Assembly (NCBI GenBank): GCA_002338445.1
Contig: DDII01000045.1
Span: 1,749-21,376, forward strand
Reading direction: 5' to 3'
Origin: Cellvibrionales bacterium UBA1854
GTDB taxonomy: Bacteria > Pseudomonadota > Gammaproteobacteria > Pseudomonadales > Porticoccaceae
Length of the DNA: 19,628 nt
Shown here: one piece after another, positions 7,008 to 14,700 of the stretch
Layout of the letters: each line of letters opens with the position of its first letter
How positions within the stretch are numbered: position 1 is the first letter of the stretch
Made by a program: the position numbers and the translations under genes
Notes under the pieces: generated by a model
Database searches by the model: none
What the model was told of the DNA's origin: nothing
What the model saw: the letters and a program-made list of their open reading frames with translations, nothing else

Positions 7008-10000
7008 TCATCTCAGCCCCAGTATTGAATCAAATAATTTTGACGCCACCTGAATCACCTGCGCTGATGCCTGATAGGCTTGCTGGAAACGTATCAAGTC
7101 CGCAGCCTCGGAGTCCAGGCTCACGCCAGAAACAGCGTCTTTGGTTTCTACCGCCTGATCATAAACAACCTGTAACGCCTCTTGAGAGATCCTACTCAAA
7201 GTCGCTTTATTACCAACTGTGCTAACTGCATCAATATATGCATCACTTATTGACTGGTAACCGTCCACCACGGGCTTATTCTGTAACTCAACCATAAGCA
7301 AAATATTGCCATTATTTCCAACACCATCGATATTTTCTTCAATGGTAAATGTATCACCCCTTACAGGAGCCGCATCTAATGATAGAGTGAAATTTTGATA
7401 CTTTATTGGCTCTCCCGGCTCGAAGGTTCGAGTGGCTACGACCGTCTCTGAACGAGTGTCAGTGATAATGTACTGATCATCAGACGTAAAGGCTACTACG
7501 AAGGGTGCGTCTTTTTGTAACTCATTTTCTGAGTTCATTTCAGTTTCTGTATAACCAGCAGAGATGGAGGCGACTCCGGAGCCAGTCACAAAAACCGCGA
7601 GATCCTCTCCGACCGCTTCGTTCACATAAAGACCTGTTCTGAGCCCAAGCTCAACCAGATCGGATGGTGTACCATTTGCGCCAAAAGTAAACCTCACCTT
7701 TTCTTCACTACTCAAATTTAGTGTGCCGGTATAAACTTTATTTTTTTGGCCAAGCGCATTAGTTGCTGACGACGCAACCGGATTTCCCAGCTCTATGTTT
7801 TCTCCCTCAAAGCCAGCCGCATTGGTTATGCTGATACTTCCGTTGCTGTAGGCAGTGGCTACAACCTTCGTAGTGGCTGAATGCGCATTTATTAAGTCGG
7901 CTAGCCCCTCTGCAGAGGGGTTTGCTTGATAGTTACCGGTGATGGTTGTTCCATTTATAGATATCTGTTGAGCGAAGTTAAGCTCTGCCTTACTGGCGTT
8001 AATCACATTTCTAGCCACTGCGGCTACACCGATACTCGTGAAAATCTTGTTCTTGTTGCCAAGCGCGTTTAAGTTTGAACTAGTATCGGGATTGCCCAGT
8101 TTTATAGGCTGACCCTCAAAACCCGAGGCGTTTGTGAGCTTTATACCTCCTCCCGGAGTTTCAGAGGCAGTCACTTTAGTCGCAGCTGACTGAGCATTGA
8201 TTAAGGTAACTAGGTCACTTACAGTAGAAGGTGCGGTGGCACCATGACTTATTTCTGTACCATTAATTGATACTAAAAGCTGCAGATTTAGGTCTGCGGC
8301 TGAGGCCACAACTTCCGTAGGTACAACATTGCCGTTGCTGGTAGCGACCGAGCTATTAATCCAGTTGGCCATAGCAGCTGCTGAAGTTTTTGTTCCGGCA
8401 TCAAGCGTCAACGCTCCCAAAGAGTGACCATTCAATTTCAAAGAATTGGCAGCGATTACATCTATACTTGCATTTGAAGTATTCTCGGTAAGGGAAATTC
8501 TATCTGTATATGCGCTCGCAGGAACTGAGGTCGTAACTTTTACGAGACCTGTACCATCGGTATCGTTTTGAAAGCTTTCTTTTTCACTACTCTCAGCCAA
8601 GAACCCATAAGTCATGTTCATCCCAAGATAAGAGCCATCCCCTTCACCATTCAGGTAGGCGCTACTGTATTGACTATTCGCGCGAAAACCTTCATCAAGC
8701 GACATCATCCCCGCCTGCGTATCAGCGTCAATCTGATGCCCGAGCACATGAACGCCTTCGCTTGTGATCACCTGAAATTGCATATTGCTATCCTGCGGGA
8801 CATCTAGCATAAGAGCGACGTCACTCACACCGCGAGGTATTACGTACGCAGGCTGAATACTATTACCAGTGACATTGCTGTCAGAAACAGCATTAGGATT
8901 GTTAATAAGAGCGCGAACACTTTTGCCAAACTGAAATCCTTCAAAATCGAGATCTTGACTAAAGCTTACACTACCCTTCGCATCACCAATGTTTGTGTTG
9001 CTGGGCACTACACGCATGAGCGCAGACGCAGCTACAGTCATCGGATCTGAAAGTCCTAAGTGCATTCCGGCGGCTGGTCGAGACTTGGGATTGATAAAGA
9101 AAGTGTCTCCGTTGTTTAACTGACCATCGAAAGTGATATTCATCCCGGCATGTTGCAAAACAGAGAGACCGGGTTGCGAAAATGCTACTGCACCAGTGGA
9201 ATCGTCTGTAATCCGCCACACTTTATCAGTCGCCATATACTGAATTTCAAATGGCGAATACTGAAACGCATCCGGGTCTGTGACCTCAATCTCGACATCG
9301 ACGTCACCTCCAATTGTCGGAGCAGATACCTCAAAGACTGTGTCGATCACAAAAAGCTTTTGGCCACGGTTACCCTCGGCATCCAGGCCCGCTTCATGGA
9401 TTTTATTAACCTCTTGCACAAAAATTTGGGCCAAACGATCAAAACTCTCTATCGCAGGCGTCAAAGTCTGACTCCGCAGGTTCATCAACCCACCCAGAGT
9501 ACCACTGCTTATAGTACTAGTGGGTTCCGCATCCCCGTAGGGGTTTGCTATGAGATCTACCTTTGCAGGATTGCTATCAGAAAATTCAGCTGCTAATAGG
9601 GTGGCCTTTCCATTACTCACCAACTTTGTACCGCCGCTGCTTCCGAGGTTAATCATAACCTCTCCGTTGGTTTGCTCGGTCACGTGAATTCGCGTAACAG
9701 CAGACATATCACGCAAAAGGGCGTCCCTTGTGTCGAGGAGCCCTGGAGGCTGTTTTGCAGCATTACTTTTTCGAGCTAACTGTTTATTAACCAGAACCAT
9801 CTGCTCGGTTAGGCTGTTCATTATCGCGACTTGTTGGTTAACTTCCGCCCGAGTTTCTGCCTCAATGTCGGAGAGACCACCAGACACCTCCCTAAAACGT
9901 GCCGCAAGAATATCACCGTCTCTGAGAAAAACTCCACGTTGGGTAGTAGATGCAGGGTCGGTACTTAATGCACTTGCGCTTGCGAAGAACTGATCTAGCG

Positions 10001-10325
10001 CACTCGTAAGACCGGCAGTGTCAGAACCCATAAGATCTATAATGCGATTTGCATATTTTACTTGCGGCTGCTGAGTCTCAAGATCACTGTTACTATTGCG
10101 AAGACTGCTCTCTGTGTATTCATCGTAGGCTCTGACCACACCCTCCAAACGTGCACCAGTGCCCAAAAATATATTGCCTTTTTCAACCGGAGCGGACTCT
10201 GAGACATCGGTAACCTGCCGCGAATATCCCTCTGTGTTCAGATTGGCAATATTATTACTCACTGTGGTCAATGAGTGCCTATAGAGCTGAATGGCGTTGG
10301 CGCCAATTGAAAACATATCACTCAC
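7008..10325 (-). CDS. flgK: Hook-filament junction protein FlgK (HAP1), greatly enlarged
   Basis: First adaptor layer on the distal hook. 1105 aa against about 550-680 in most bacteria. The start is GTG at 10325, chosen because AGGAG (10338-10334) lies 8 bases before it; the ATG three codons later is too far away. N-terminal features are IQLYRHSLTTVSNNIANLN and TEGYSRQ (rod/hook-type N-terminus, residues 12-37) and LDQFFASASALSTDPAS. The C-terminus has DLIRFQQAYQASAQVIQVA and LFDSILGL, standard for FlgK. The extra mass lies between about residues 330 and 1000 and includes two tandem homologous units (677-763 and 780-866), each with a SINGT start, a LINA..SA.TKV segment and GFEG..I.LGNP, of the flagellin IN type. 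A shorter degenerate copy may precede them (about 620-670). 54 bases separate it from flgJ. Confidence 0.95.
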   Translation of the reverse strand: MSDMFSIGANAIQLYRHSLTTVSNNIANLNTEGYSRQVTDVSESAPVEKGNIFLGTGARLEGVVRAYDEYTESSLRNSNSDLETQQPQVKYANRIIDLMGSDTAGLTSALDQFFASASALSTDPASTTQRGVFLRDGDILAARFREVSGGLSDIEAETRAEVNQQVAIMNSLTEQMVLVNKQLARKSNAAKQPPGLLDTRDALLRDMSAVTRIHVTEQTNGEVMINLGSSGGTKLVSNGKATLLAAEFSDSNPAKVDLIANPYGDAEPTSTISSGTLGGLMNLRSQTLTPAIESFDRLAQIFVQEVNKIHEAGLDAEGNRGQKLFVIDTVFEVSAPTIGGDVDVEIEVTDPDAFQYSPFEIQYMATDKVWRITDDSTGAVAFSQPGLSVLQHAGMNITFDGQLNNGDTFFINPKSRPAAGMHLGLSDPMTVAASALMRVVPSNTNIGDAKGSVSFSQDLDFEGFQFGKSVRALINNPNAVSDSNVTGNSIQPAYVIPRGVSDVALMLDVPQDSNMQFQVITSEGVHVLGHQIDADTQAGMMSLDEGFRANSQYSSAYLNGEGDGSYLGMNMTYGFLAESSEKESFQNDTDGTGLVKVTTSVPASAYTDRISLTENTSNASIDVIAANSLKLNGHSLGALTLDAGTKTSAAAMANWINSSVATSNGNVVPTEVVASAADLNLQLLVSINGTEISHGATAPSTVSDLVTLINAQSAATKVTASETPGGGIKLTNASGFEGQPIKLGNPDTSSNLNALGNKNKIFTSIGVAAVARNVINASKAELNFAQQISINGTTITGNYQANPSAEGLADLINAHSATTKVVATAYSNGSISITNAAGFEGENIELGNPVASSATNALGQKNKVYTGTLNLSSEEKVRFTFGANGTPSDLVELGLRTGLYVNEAVGEDLAVFVTGSGVASISAGYTETEMNSENELQKDAPFVVAFTSDDQYIITDTRSETVVATRTFEPGEPIKYQNFTLSLDAAPVRGDTFTIEENIDGVGNNGNILLMVELQNKPVVDGYQSISDAYIDAVSTVGNKATLSRISQEALQVVYDQAVETKDAVSGVSLDSEAADLIRFQQAYQASAQVIQVASKLFDSILGLR
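7728..7988 (-). repeat. FlgK internal tandem repeat, second unit
   Basis: Encodes FlgK residues 780-866. It aligns without gaps to residues 677-763 (8037-8297) at a period of 103 residues; by eye about half of the 87 positions are identical. Shared blocks include SINGT, LINA, TNA.GFEG and LGNP. The fold is probably a surface-exposed flagellin IN-like domain. Confidence 0.85.
8037..8297 (-). repeat. FlgK internal tandem repeat, first unit
   Basis: Encodes FlgK residues 677-763, the partner of 7728-7988. It contains SINGTEISHG, LINAQSAATKV and GFEGQPIKLGNP. A 16-residue linker separates the two units. The divergence points to an old duplication inside the exposed domain. Confidence 0.85.
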
Positions 10326-10379
10326 AGATAGATCTCCTGTGGCAATATTTCAAAAACCGATTAAGCCAATGATCCACCA

Positions 10380-10829
10380 TTATCGATAATCTCCAGTCTT
10401 TAAGTTTATCGTTGGTAAGTCCGATGTAATAGGAACCGATGCACGCGATTTTTCGCCAAATATAGGCATCGCAGACGTATGTGAATAAATATCCGTAGCT
10501 TTGCTTTTACCGCCTTGCTTCTGAATCGTGTCAGTGAGCCATTGCGCCACGCCCAGTGAACCCCTCTGAGACATAACCTGAGAAAGTTCCTGGTGATACA
10601 TTTCTTCAAAGGTGTCTTGCGCGGATGACCCCATTAAATCACTCTTGAGAGGTTTACTAGCCTCCCGGAATGACTTCAACATCATTTGTATAAATAACGC
10701 CTCAAATTTTTGGCCCACTTCCTTTACCGCGGTCTCATCTTTGTTTTTTGCGCGCGCGCGTAACTCCGTTAATCCTGCGAAATCGTGGTGGCTCTGAGAG
10801 GACAACTTTGTGTCAAACGAATTTTCCAT
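10380..10829 (-). CDS. flgJ: Rod-binding protein FlgJ, single-domain form
   Basis: Acts as the rod cap during rod assembly in the periplasm. 149 aa. Residues about 35-103 are the rod-binding domain: EVGQKFEALFIQMMLKSF, then FEEMYHQELSQVMSQRGSLG and AQWLTDTI. The remaining about 45 residues are polar and show no glycosidase sequence. In most beta- and gammaproteobacteria FlgJ is about 300 aa with a C-terminal GH73 peptidoglycan hydrolase; here that domain is absent. The 54 bases up to flgK hold no leftover coding sequence, so it looks like a genuine single-domain protein and not a frameshift. The ATG directly follows the flgI stop (TAAATG), with little Shine-Dalgarno signal, implying translational coupling. 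Another hydrolase elsewhere must open the wall. Confidence 0.93.
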   Translation of the reverse strand: MENSFDTKLSSQSHHDFAGLTELRARAKNKDETAVKEVGQKFEALFIQMMLKSFREASKPLKSDLMGSSAQDTFEEMYHQELSQVMSQRGSLGVAQWLTDTIQKQGGKSKATDIYSHTSAMPIFGEKSRASVPITSDLPTINLKTGDYR

Positions 10830-11981
10830 TTATATGATCACCAACTCAGCCCTGAGACTCCCTGAAGTCTTCAACGCCTCTAAAATGGCAATGATTGAAG
10901 ATGGTGAAGCTCCCGTCTGGTTAATTGCATCCACTACATCCCGCAAATCAACACCGGGCTGGAATAAAACCATTTTGTTTGTGCCCTCTTCAAATTTGAT
11001 TTCAGCATTCTGATTTAAAGCGGTATTGCCTCCGGCTAATGCCCCTGGCTGACTTACTTCGTTAGTAGCGGAAATACTGACGGATATGGTACCGTGAGTT
11101 ACAGCTGCAGCTGTGACTCTCACACTACGATTTATCACCGCCGTGCCCGTGCGGGAGTTAATTACAACGCGTGCTGGTGGCTCACCTGGCGTAACTTCGA
11201 GGTTTTCAATCATACTCATAAATCCTACACGCTGGCCTCGATCTCTGGGAGCTAATACAGCAATTGAGACGCCATCAATAGGGCTCGCAACGCCTCTACC
11301 GAAATTTTCGTTTATCGCATTGGAGATTGCATTAGACGTAGAAAAATCTGATTCCCTAATATTCAAAACTATGTGCTCTGAATCCTCAAAAGGATTGGGC
11401 ACCATTCTCTCTACCAAAGCACCATTAGGAATACGAGCTGAGGTCGGAACACCAATTTGTAGTTCCGCACCTGCTGCGTTAGCAGATATGCCGGTCACAG
11501 TAAGCGGACCCTGTGCTAGAGCATACACTTCTCCATCTACACCCCTAAGTTCTGTAAGGATTAAAGTGCCTCCTCTGAGGGACGCAGCAATCCCAATTGC
11601 AGAGACGTTAACATCTACTCGTTGTCCTGGCTTCGCAAATGGTGGAAGCTCCGATGTCACCATAACAGCCGCGACATTTTCTACCTTAAGTTCTTTGTTC
11701 GCATTCGCAGCCGCCAAAGTCTGGAGCTGTTCTCCAAGATCAAAATCGCTGATCGGACCATCCACGCTCACACCCAAACCAGATAAAGTTGTCCGCAGCT
11801 GTTGGGCTGTAATTAGAAGGTCTTTACCATCACCCGTACCAGACAAACCTGCGACGAGACCAAAGCCAAGTAATTGGTTAGGTCGAACTCCAGCAACATC
11901 AGTAAGGTCTTTGATGCGATCGGCAATAGCAATACCTTGTATACTAAATAACAAGAAAACCAAGAAACTTTTAAATCGCAT
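10830..11981 (-). CDS. flgI: Flagellar P-ring protein FlgI
   Basis: Forms the ring around the rod in the peptidoglycan layer. 383 aa from ATG 11981. The open frame extends upstream to 12101, but that part overlaps flgH, and GGAG lies 8 bases before ATG 11981. A signal peptide follows directly: MRFKSFLVFLLFSIQGIAIA, with probable cleavage before DRIKDLTDVAG. The mature start, with RPNQLLGFGLVAGLSGTGDG, is the highly conserved FlgI opening. The C-terminus with LQPGVDLRDVVDAINQTGAS-like sequence (here FQPG) and LRAELVII is also typical. The length is close to the Escherichia coli protein (365 aa). It is 19 bases downstream of flgH and abuts flgJ. Confidence 0.96.
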   Translation of the reverse strand: MRFKSFLVFLLFSIQGIAIADRIKDLTDVAGVRPNQLLGFGLVAGLSGTGDGKDLLITAQQLRTTLSGLGVSVDGPISDFDLGEQLQTLAAANANKELKVENVAAVMVTSELPPFAKPGQRVDVNVSAIGIAASLRGGTLILTELRGVDGEVYALAQGPLTVTGISANAAGAELQIGVPTSARIPNGALVERMVPNPFEDSEHIVLNIRESDFSTSNAISNAINENFGRGVASPIDGVSIAVLAPRDRGQRVGFMSMIENLEVTPGEPPARVVINSRTGTAVINRSVRVTAAAVTHGTISVSISATNEVSQPGALAGGNTALNQNAEIKFEEGTNKMVLFQPGVDLRDVVDAINQTGASPSSIIAILEALKTSGSLRAELVII

Positions 11982-12000
11982 TTTCAATACTCCGAAAAAT

Positions 12001-12699
12001 TTAGAACGGCCATAAATCGTATAAAATATTAGTGCCCCAAGGGGTTTTAGTTGAACTTGCAAGCTCTCCTGTACCTCTATATGCAATCTGAGCGTTGGCA
12101 ATTCGAGTAGAGAGCACCGTATTATCCGGTTGAATATCAGCGGGCCTGATGATTCCCTTAATGCGAATAAATTCCGTACCTTCAGTTAAAGCCAACTGCT
12201 TTTCACCGACAATCATTAAATTTCCATTGGAAAATACCTCTACGACCATCGCAGAGATCGATCCAGTTAATCGAGCAGCCTGCCCCGCTAAGCCAGATCC
12301 GTCACTCGTTATTGAACCGCCTGAGGGCCCTATATTTGTAGATAACGAAGGTCCAATACCAAGCTTTCCGGCAACGTTATTTACTAGAGCCTGATTCATT
12401 ACCGTGTTCTCAGTCTCCCGACTAGTTTTTACCTCATTAGTTCGCTCTGCTTGTGTGGACTCGTCAAGAAGAACAGTGAGAATATCTCCTACCTTGAGCT
12501 TAGAGGGTTGATAACTCCTGAGGTCCCCAAACAATCCTCGGCCACTGGTGTATATCGCTCCCGTTACCTGCTCATTTTTCGGCTCAGGGATTGGCATTAT
12601 GGGCGCAAATTCTGCAGTCGGCATTAGCGCCGGTTTACTTGCGCAGGCGCCAATTAAAAGAGCACACAAAGGAATAAAGAAAAACTTAATTGGACTCAT
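12001..12699 (-). CDS. flgH: Flagellar L-ring lipoprotein FlgH
   Basis: Outer-membrane lipoprotein forming the L ring around the rod. 232 aa, the usual size. The N-terminus MSPIKFFFIPLCALLIGAC is a lipoprotein signal with lipobox LIGA and acylated Cys19. Conserved FlgH segments follow: GRGLFGDLRSYQPSKLKVGD, LTVLLDESTQAERTN and, near the C-terminus, IKGIIRPADIQPDNTVLS and ANAQIAYRGTGEL, ending LYDLWPF. The flgG stop codon overlaps its ribosome-binding site (TAAGGAA, 6 bases before the ATG), so translation is probably coupled. Confidence 0.96.
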   Translation of the reverse strand: MSPIKFFFIPLCALLIGACASKPALMPTAEFAPIMPIPEPKNEQVTGAIYTSGRGLFGDLRSYQPSKLKVGDILTVLLDESTQAERTNEVKTSRETENTVMNQALVNNVAGKLGIGPSLSTNIGPSGGSITSDGSGLAGQAARLTGSISAMVVEVFSNGNLMIVGEKQLALTEGTEFIRIKGIIRPADIQPDNTVLSTRIANAQIAYRGTGELASSTKTPWGTNILYDLWPF

Positions 12700-12709
12700 A
12701 CAAGATTCC

Positions 12710-13495
12710 TTACAGATTATTGTTCAAGAACCGTAACATTCCATCCGCTGCGGAAATTGCCTTTGAATTTACCTCGTAAGCCCTCTGCGCCTCGATCATG
12801 TTCACCATTTCTTCAACAACATTTACGTTAGACGCTTCTAAGCTACCTTGCATCAGCATACCGGCTCCATCAGCACCGGGAATTCCAACAATAGGCGCGC
12901 CGCTCGCCGTCGTTTCTCGGTAGAGGTTGCGTCCCATAGGGGATAAACCAGCATTATTAATGAAGCGATTTAGCTGTATTTGGCCCACCTGAGTTGCACC
13001 ACCCCCGTTGGCGATCTCTGCCGTGACAGTCCCGTCACGGCCAACGGTGACTCCCACAGAATTCTGCGGAAGCGTAATCGCGGGTGTCAAAATTTCACCT
13101 CCAGCAGTAACAAGCTGACCCTGCGCAGAAATTTTGAATGATCCATCGCGCGTGTAAGCAAGAGTGCCATCGGCTTGCTGAATAGAGAAATAACCATCTC
13201 CAGATATAGAGACATCCAATGCATTCTCGGTTTGTATAATGTTTCCCTGTTCATGAAGCTTTTCGGTAGCAACTACGCGTGTTCCGGTTCCCAACATTAA
13301 CCCAGTTGGTGTTTCAGACTGCGCGTCCGCCATTCCGCCTGCAGGAGCAACGTTTTGATACAGCAAATCCTCAAAGACAGCTCTATCCTTTTTATAACCA
13401 GTTGTATTAACATTGGCCAAATTGTTTGAAATCACAGATAAGCGCGTTTGCTGCGCTTGCAATCCTGTCTTCGCTATAAAAAGTGAAGGATCCAC
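12710..13495 (-). CDS. flgG: Distal rod protein FlgG
   Basis: Builds the distal rod that crosses the P and L rings. 261 aa, essentially the family length. Starts at GTG 13495 with AGGAG (13507-13503) 7 bases ahead. The N-terminus MDPSLFIAKTGLQAQQTRL and SNNLANVNTTGYKKDRAVF carry the rod signature. GNIIQTENALDVSISGDGYF (about 89-108) is conserved in FlgG, and the C-terminus with EASNVNVVEEMVNMIEAQRA and YEVNSKAISAADGML is diagnostic. It is the first gene after the 401-base gap and lies about 114 bases downstream of the predicted sigma-54 start site, so it heads a second operon running through fliD. Confidence 0.97.
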   Translation of the reverse strand: MDPSLFIAKTGLQAQQTRLSVISNNLANVNTTGYKKDRAVFEDLLYQNVAPAGGMADAQSETPTGLMLGTGTRVVATEKLHEQGNIIQTENALDVSISGDGYFSIQQADGTLAYTRDGSFKISAQGQLVTAGGEILTPAITLPQNSVGVTVGRDGTVTAEIANGGGATQVGQIQLNRFINNAGLSPMGRNLYRETTASGAPIVGIPGADGAGMLMQGSLEASNVNVVEEMVNMIEAQRAYEVNSKAISAADGMLRFLNNNL

Positions 13496-13619
13496 TAATG
13501 TTCTCCTTTATTAGTTCGTTACCAGCTATTCAAAAGCTGCGTAAAAAGCTTTAAAGTTTCTGCCGCAACTGTCGATTTTCCCACTGAAGACAGCGAAAAA
13601 TCGAACCCTACCCTTATCA

Positions 13620-13635
13620 TGCAATAACAATGCCA
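13620..13635 (-). promoter_or_regulatory. Sigma-54 (-24/-12) promoter of flgG operon
   Basis: The minus strand reads TGGCAT-TGTTA-TTGCA, one base off the RpoN consensus, with GG and GC 10 bases apart. It is the only such match I see between flgF and flgG. Expected transcription start is near 13609. It implies that flgGHIJKL-fliD can be made independently of flgB-flgF. Confidence 0.85.
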
Positions 13636-13648
13636 GATGGCTTCATAG

Positions 13649-13777
13649 TGCCACTTTTGCTGCCACCATTGCCGGAATGCTGGGCATTGCAGGTGACTTA
13701 AATTCCCTAAAAAAAATATATAAAGGTACTGCCACTTTTACGGCAGTTTGTTGCCGCTGTTTATTGCCGGTATGTCA
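13649..13777. promoter_or_regulatory. Candidate activator (enhancer) sites of flgG operon
   Basis: The distal element is TGCCACTTTTACGGCA (13730-13745), 17 bases, then ATTGCCGGTATGTCA (13763-13777). Read on the minus strand the first part is TGCCGTAAAAGTGGCA, 15 of 16 identical to the fliC site at 1280-1295, and the two-part spacing is the same. The proximal element is TGCCACTTTT (13649-13658) followed by ATTGCCGGAATG (13668-13679). The distal element begins 95 bases from the -24 box, against 85 at fliC, a difference of about one helical turn. The binder is probably the same NtrC-type flagellar activator. Confidence 0.6.
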
Positions 13778-13816
13778 GTATTGCGTCACTTCTTTAAGAC
13801 CATATATTTTTGTAGG

Positions 13817-13885
13817 ATGGATTTAAATTGTACTGACTGTGCAAAGAAACAAGAGTTAGAACAAGAGATTGTGAAGCGAAAATAA
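13817..13885 (+). CDS. Possible 22-aa CxxC micro-ORF
   Basis: A short plus-strand frame, ATG to TAA, encoding a 22-residue peptide that begins MDLNCTDCAKKQ and is otherwise highly charged. GTAGG directly abuts the ATG, and TTGCGT-N16-TATATT (13781-13808) could be a promoter giving a nearly leaderless message. It lies in the gap between flgF and flgG, antisense to any read-through from flgF. There is no family match I recognise, and a frame this short is easily fortuitous. Confidence 0.15.
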   Translation: MDLNCTDCAKKQELEQEIVKRK

Positions 13886-13896
13886 AAAACTATAAG

Positions 13897-14652
13897 TTAA
13901 CCTGCATTCTTCATTAAAGATGATCCAGACTTATCTATGCTCTGAATTTCCTTGATCATTTTAATCTGCAACTCAAACTGACGCGTGAAGTCCATAAGCT
14001 TAACCATAGAGTCTATGACACTCACATTACTTCCCTCAAGCGCACCACCGCGAACGGACGCAGGTAAAGGACCTGAATCAAAGTCCTCTCCTTTGTCGTT
14101 CGCTGGAGTAAAAAGACCATCTTCTCGCCTTACCAGGGTTATCTCACTGGCATCGCGTAATAACAATTGTCCAACTTCTGCTGGAGGGACATTTGGTTCC
14201 GTAGGGGAAGTAGCAAATATCCTCCCATCAGGCGCCACTGATAACAGTTGACCTTCCGGAGCGGTAATAGTTCCACCCTCTCCAAGCACGACCTGACCGG
14301 CCATGTTTTCTATCAACCCACTGCCGTTAACTCTGAGGTCTCCACGCCGCGTAAATCCAATAGTGCCATCTGCAGCCTGAATACCCAACACCGTATAATC
14401 ATTCATCGCTATATCAAGACCGCGACCCGTCTCTATTACACTTCCTGGGTCAAGCTTAATCACATCTTGCATAACAAGGGAAGGAACGAAACGCGGCGTA
14501 CCCACACCCTCAACTTTTATTGCGGATGTAGCTGCCTCAAAACTCTCTTTAAACCCAATTGTTGTAGCATTTGCCATCGAGTTCGTTAACGATGCACGAA
14601 CCTTGGCTTGCTCCATGACCGACGCAAGTGCTACAAATGCTGCCTTATCCAA
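13897..14652 (-). CDS. flgF: Proximal rod protein FlgF
   Basis: Rod subunit between FlgB/FlgC and FlgG. 251 aa, normal size. The start is TTG at 14652: AGGAG (14666-14662) lies 8-9 bases before it, and the resulting MDKAAFVALASVMEQAK opening matches the MDK start common in FlgF. The ATG at 14660 sits against the Shine-Dalgarno sequence and is followed at once by TAG. The motifs SMANATTIGFKESFEAA (24-40), GSVIETGRGLDIAMNDY (about 72-88) and the C-terminal SNVSVIDSMVKLMDFTRQFE are typical rod/hook features. It is 48 bases after flgE and appears to be the last gene of the flgB operon. After its stop there is only a weak AACT/AGTT stem followed by a T-rich run, so the terminator is uncertain. Confidence 0.95.
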   Translation of the reverse strand: MDKAAFVALASVMEQAKVRASLTNSMANATTIGFKESFEAATSAIKVEGVGTPRFVPSLVMQDVIKLDPGSVIETGRGLDIAMNDYTVLGIQAADGTIGFTRRGDLRVNGSGLIENMAGQVVLGEGGTITAPEGQLLSVAPDGRIFATSPTEPNVPPAEVGQLLLRDASEITLVRREDGLFTPANDKGEDFDSGPLPASVRGGALEGSNVSVIDSMVKLMDFTRQFELQIKMIKEIQSIDKSGSSLMKNAG

Positions 14653-14700
14653 TGCTACATACTCCTCGTAACTCGCCCAGCCCTACAATCGTCCTAAGAC

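Noticed and set aside
9150..9596. 148-aa plus-strand frame, and similar plus-strand frames inside flg genes (e.g. 11113-12015)
   Set aside because: These lie opposite firmly identified flagellar genes, show no family motifs and are antisense shadows.
11982..12101. Upstream extension of the flgI frame
   Set aside because: It would overlap flgH and bury the signal peptide; GGAG before ATG 11981 and the signal sequence fix the start there.
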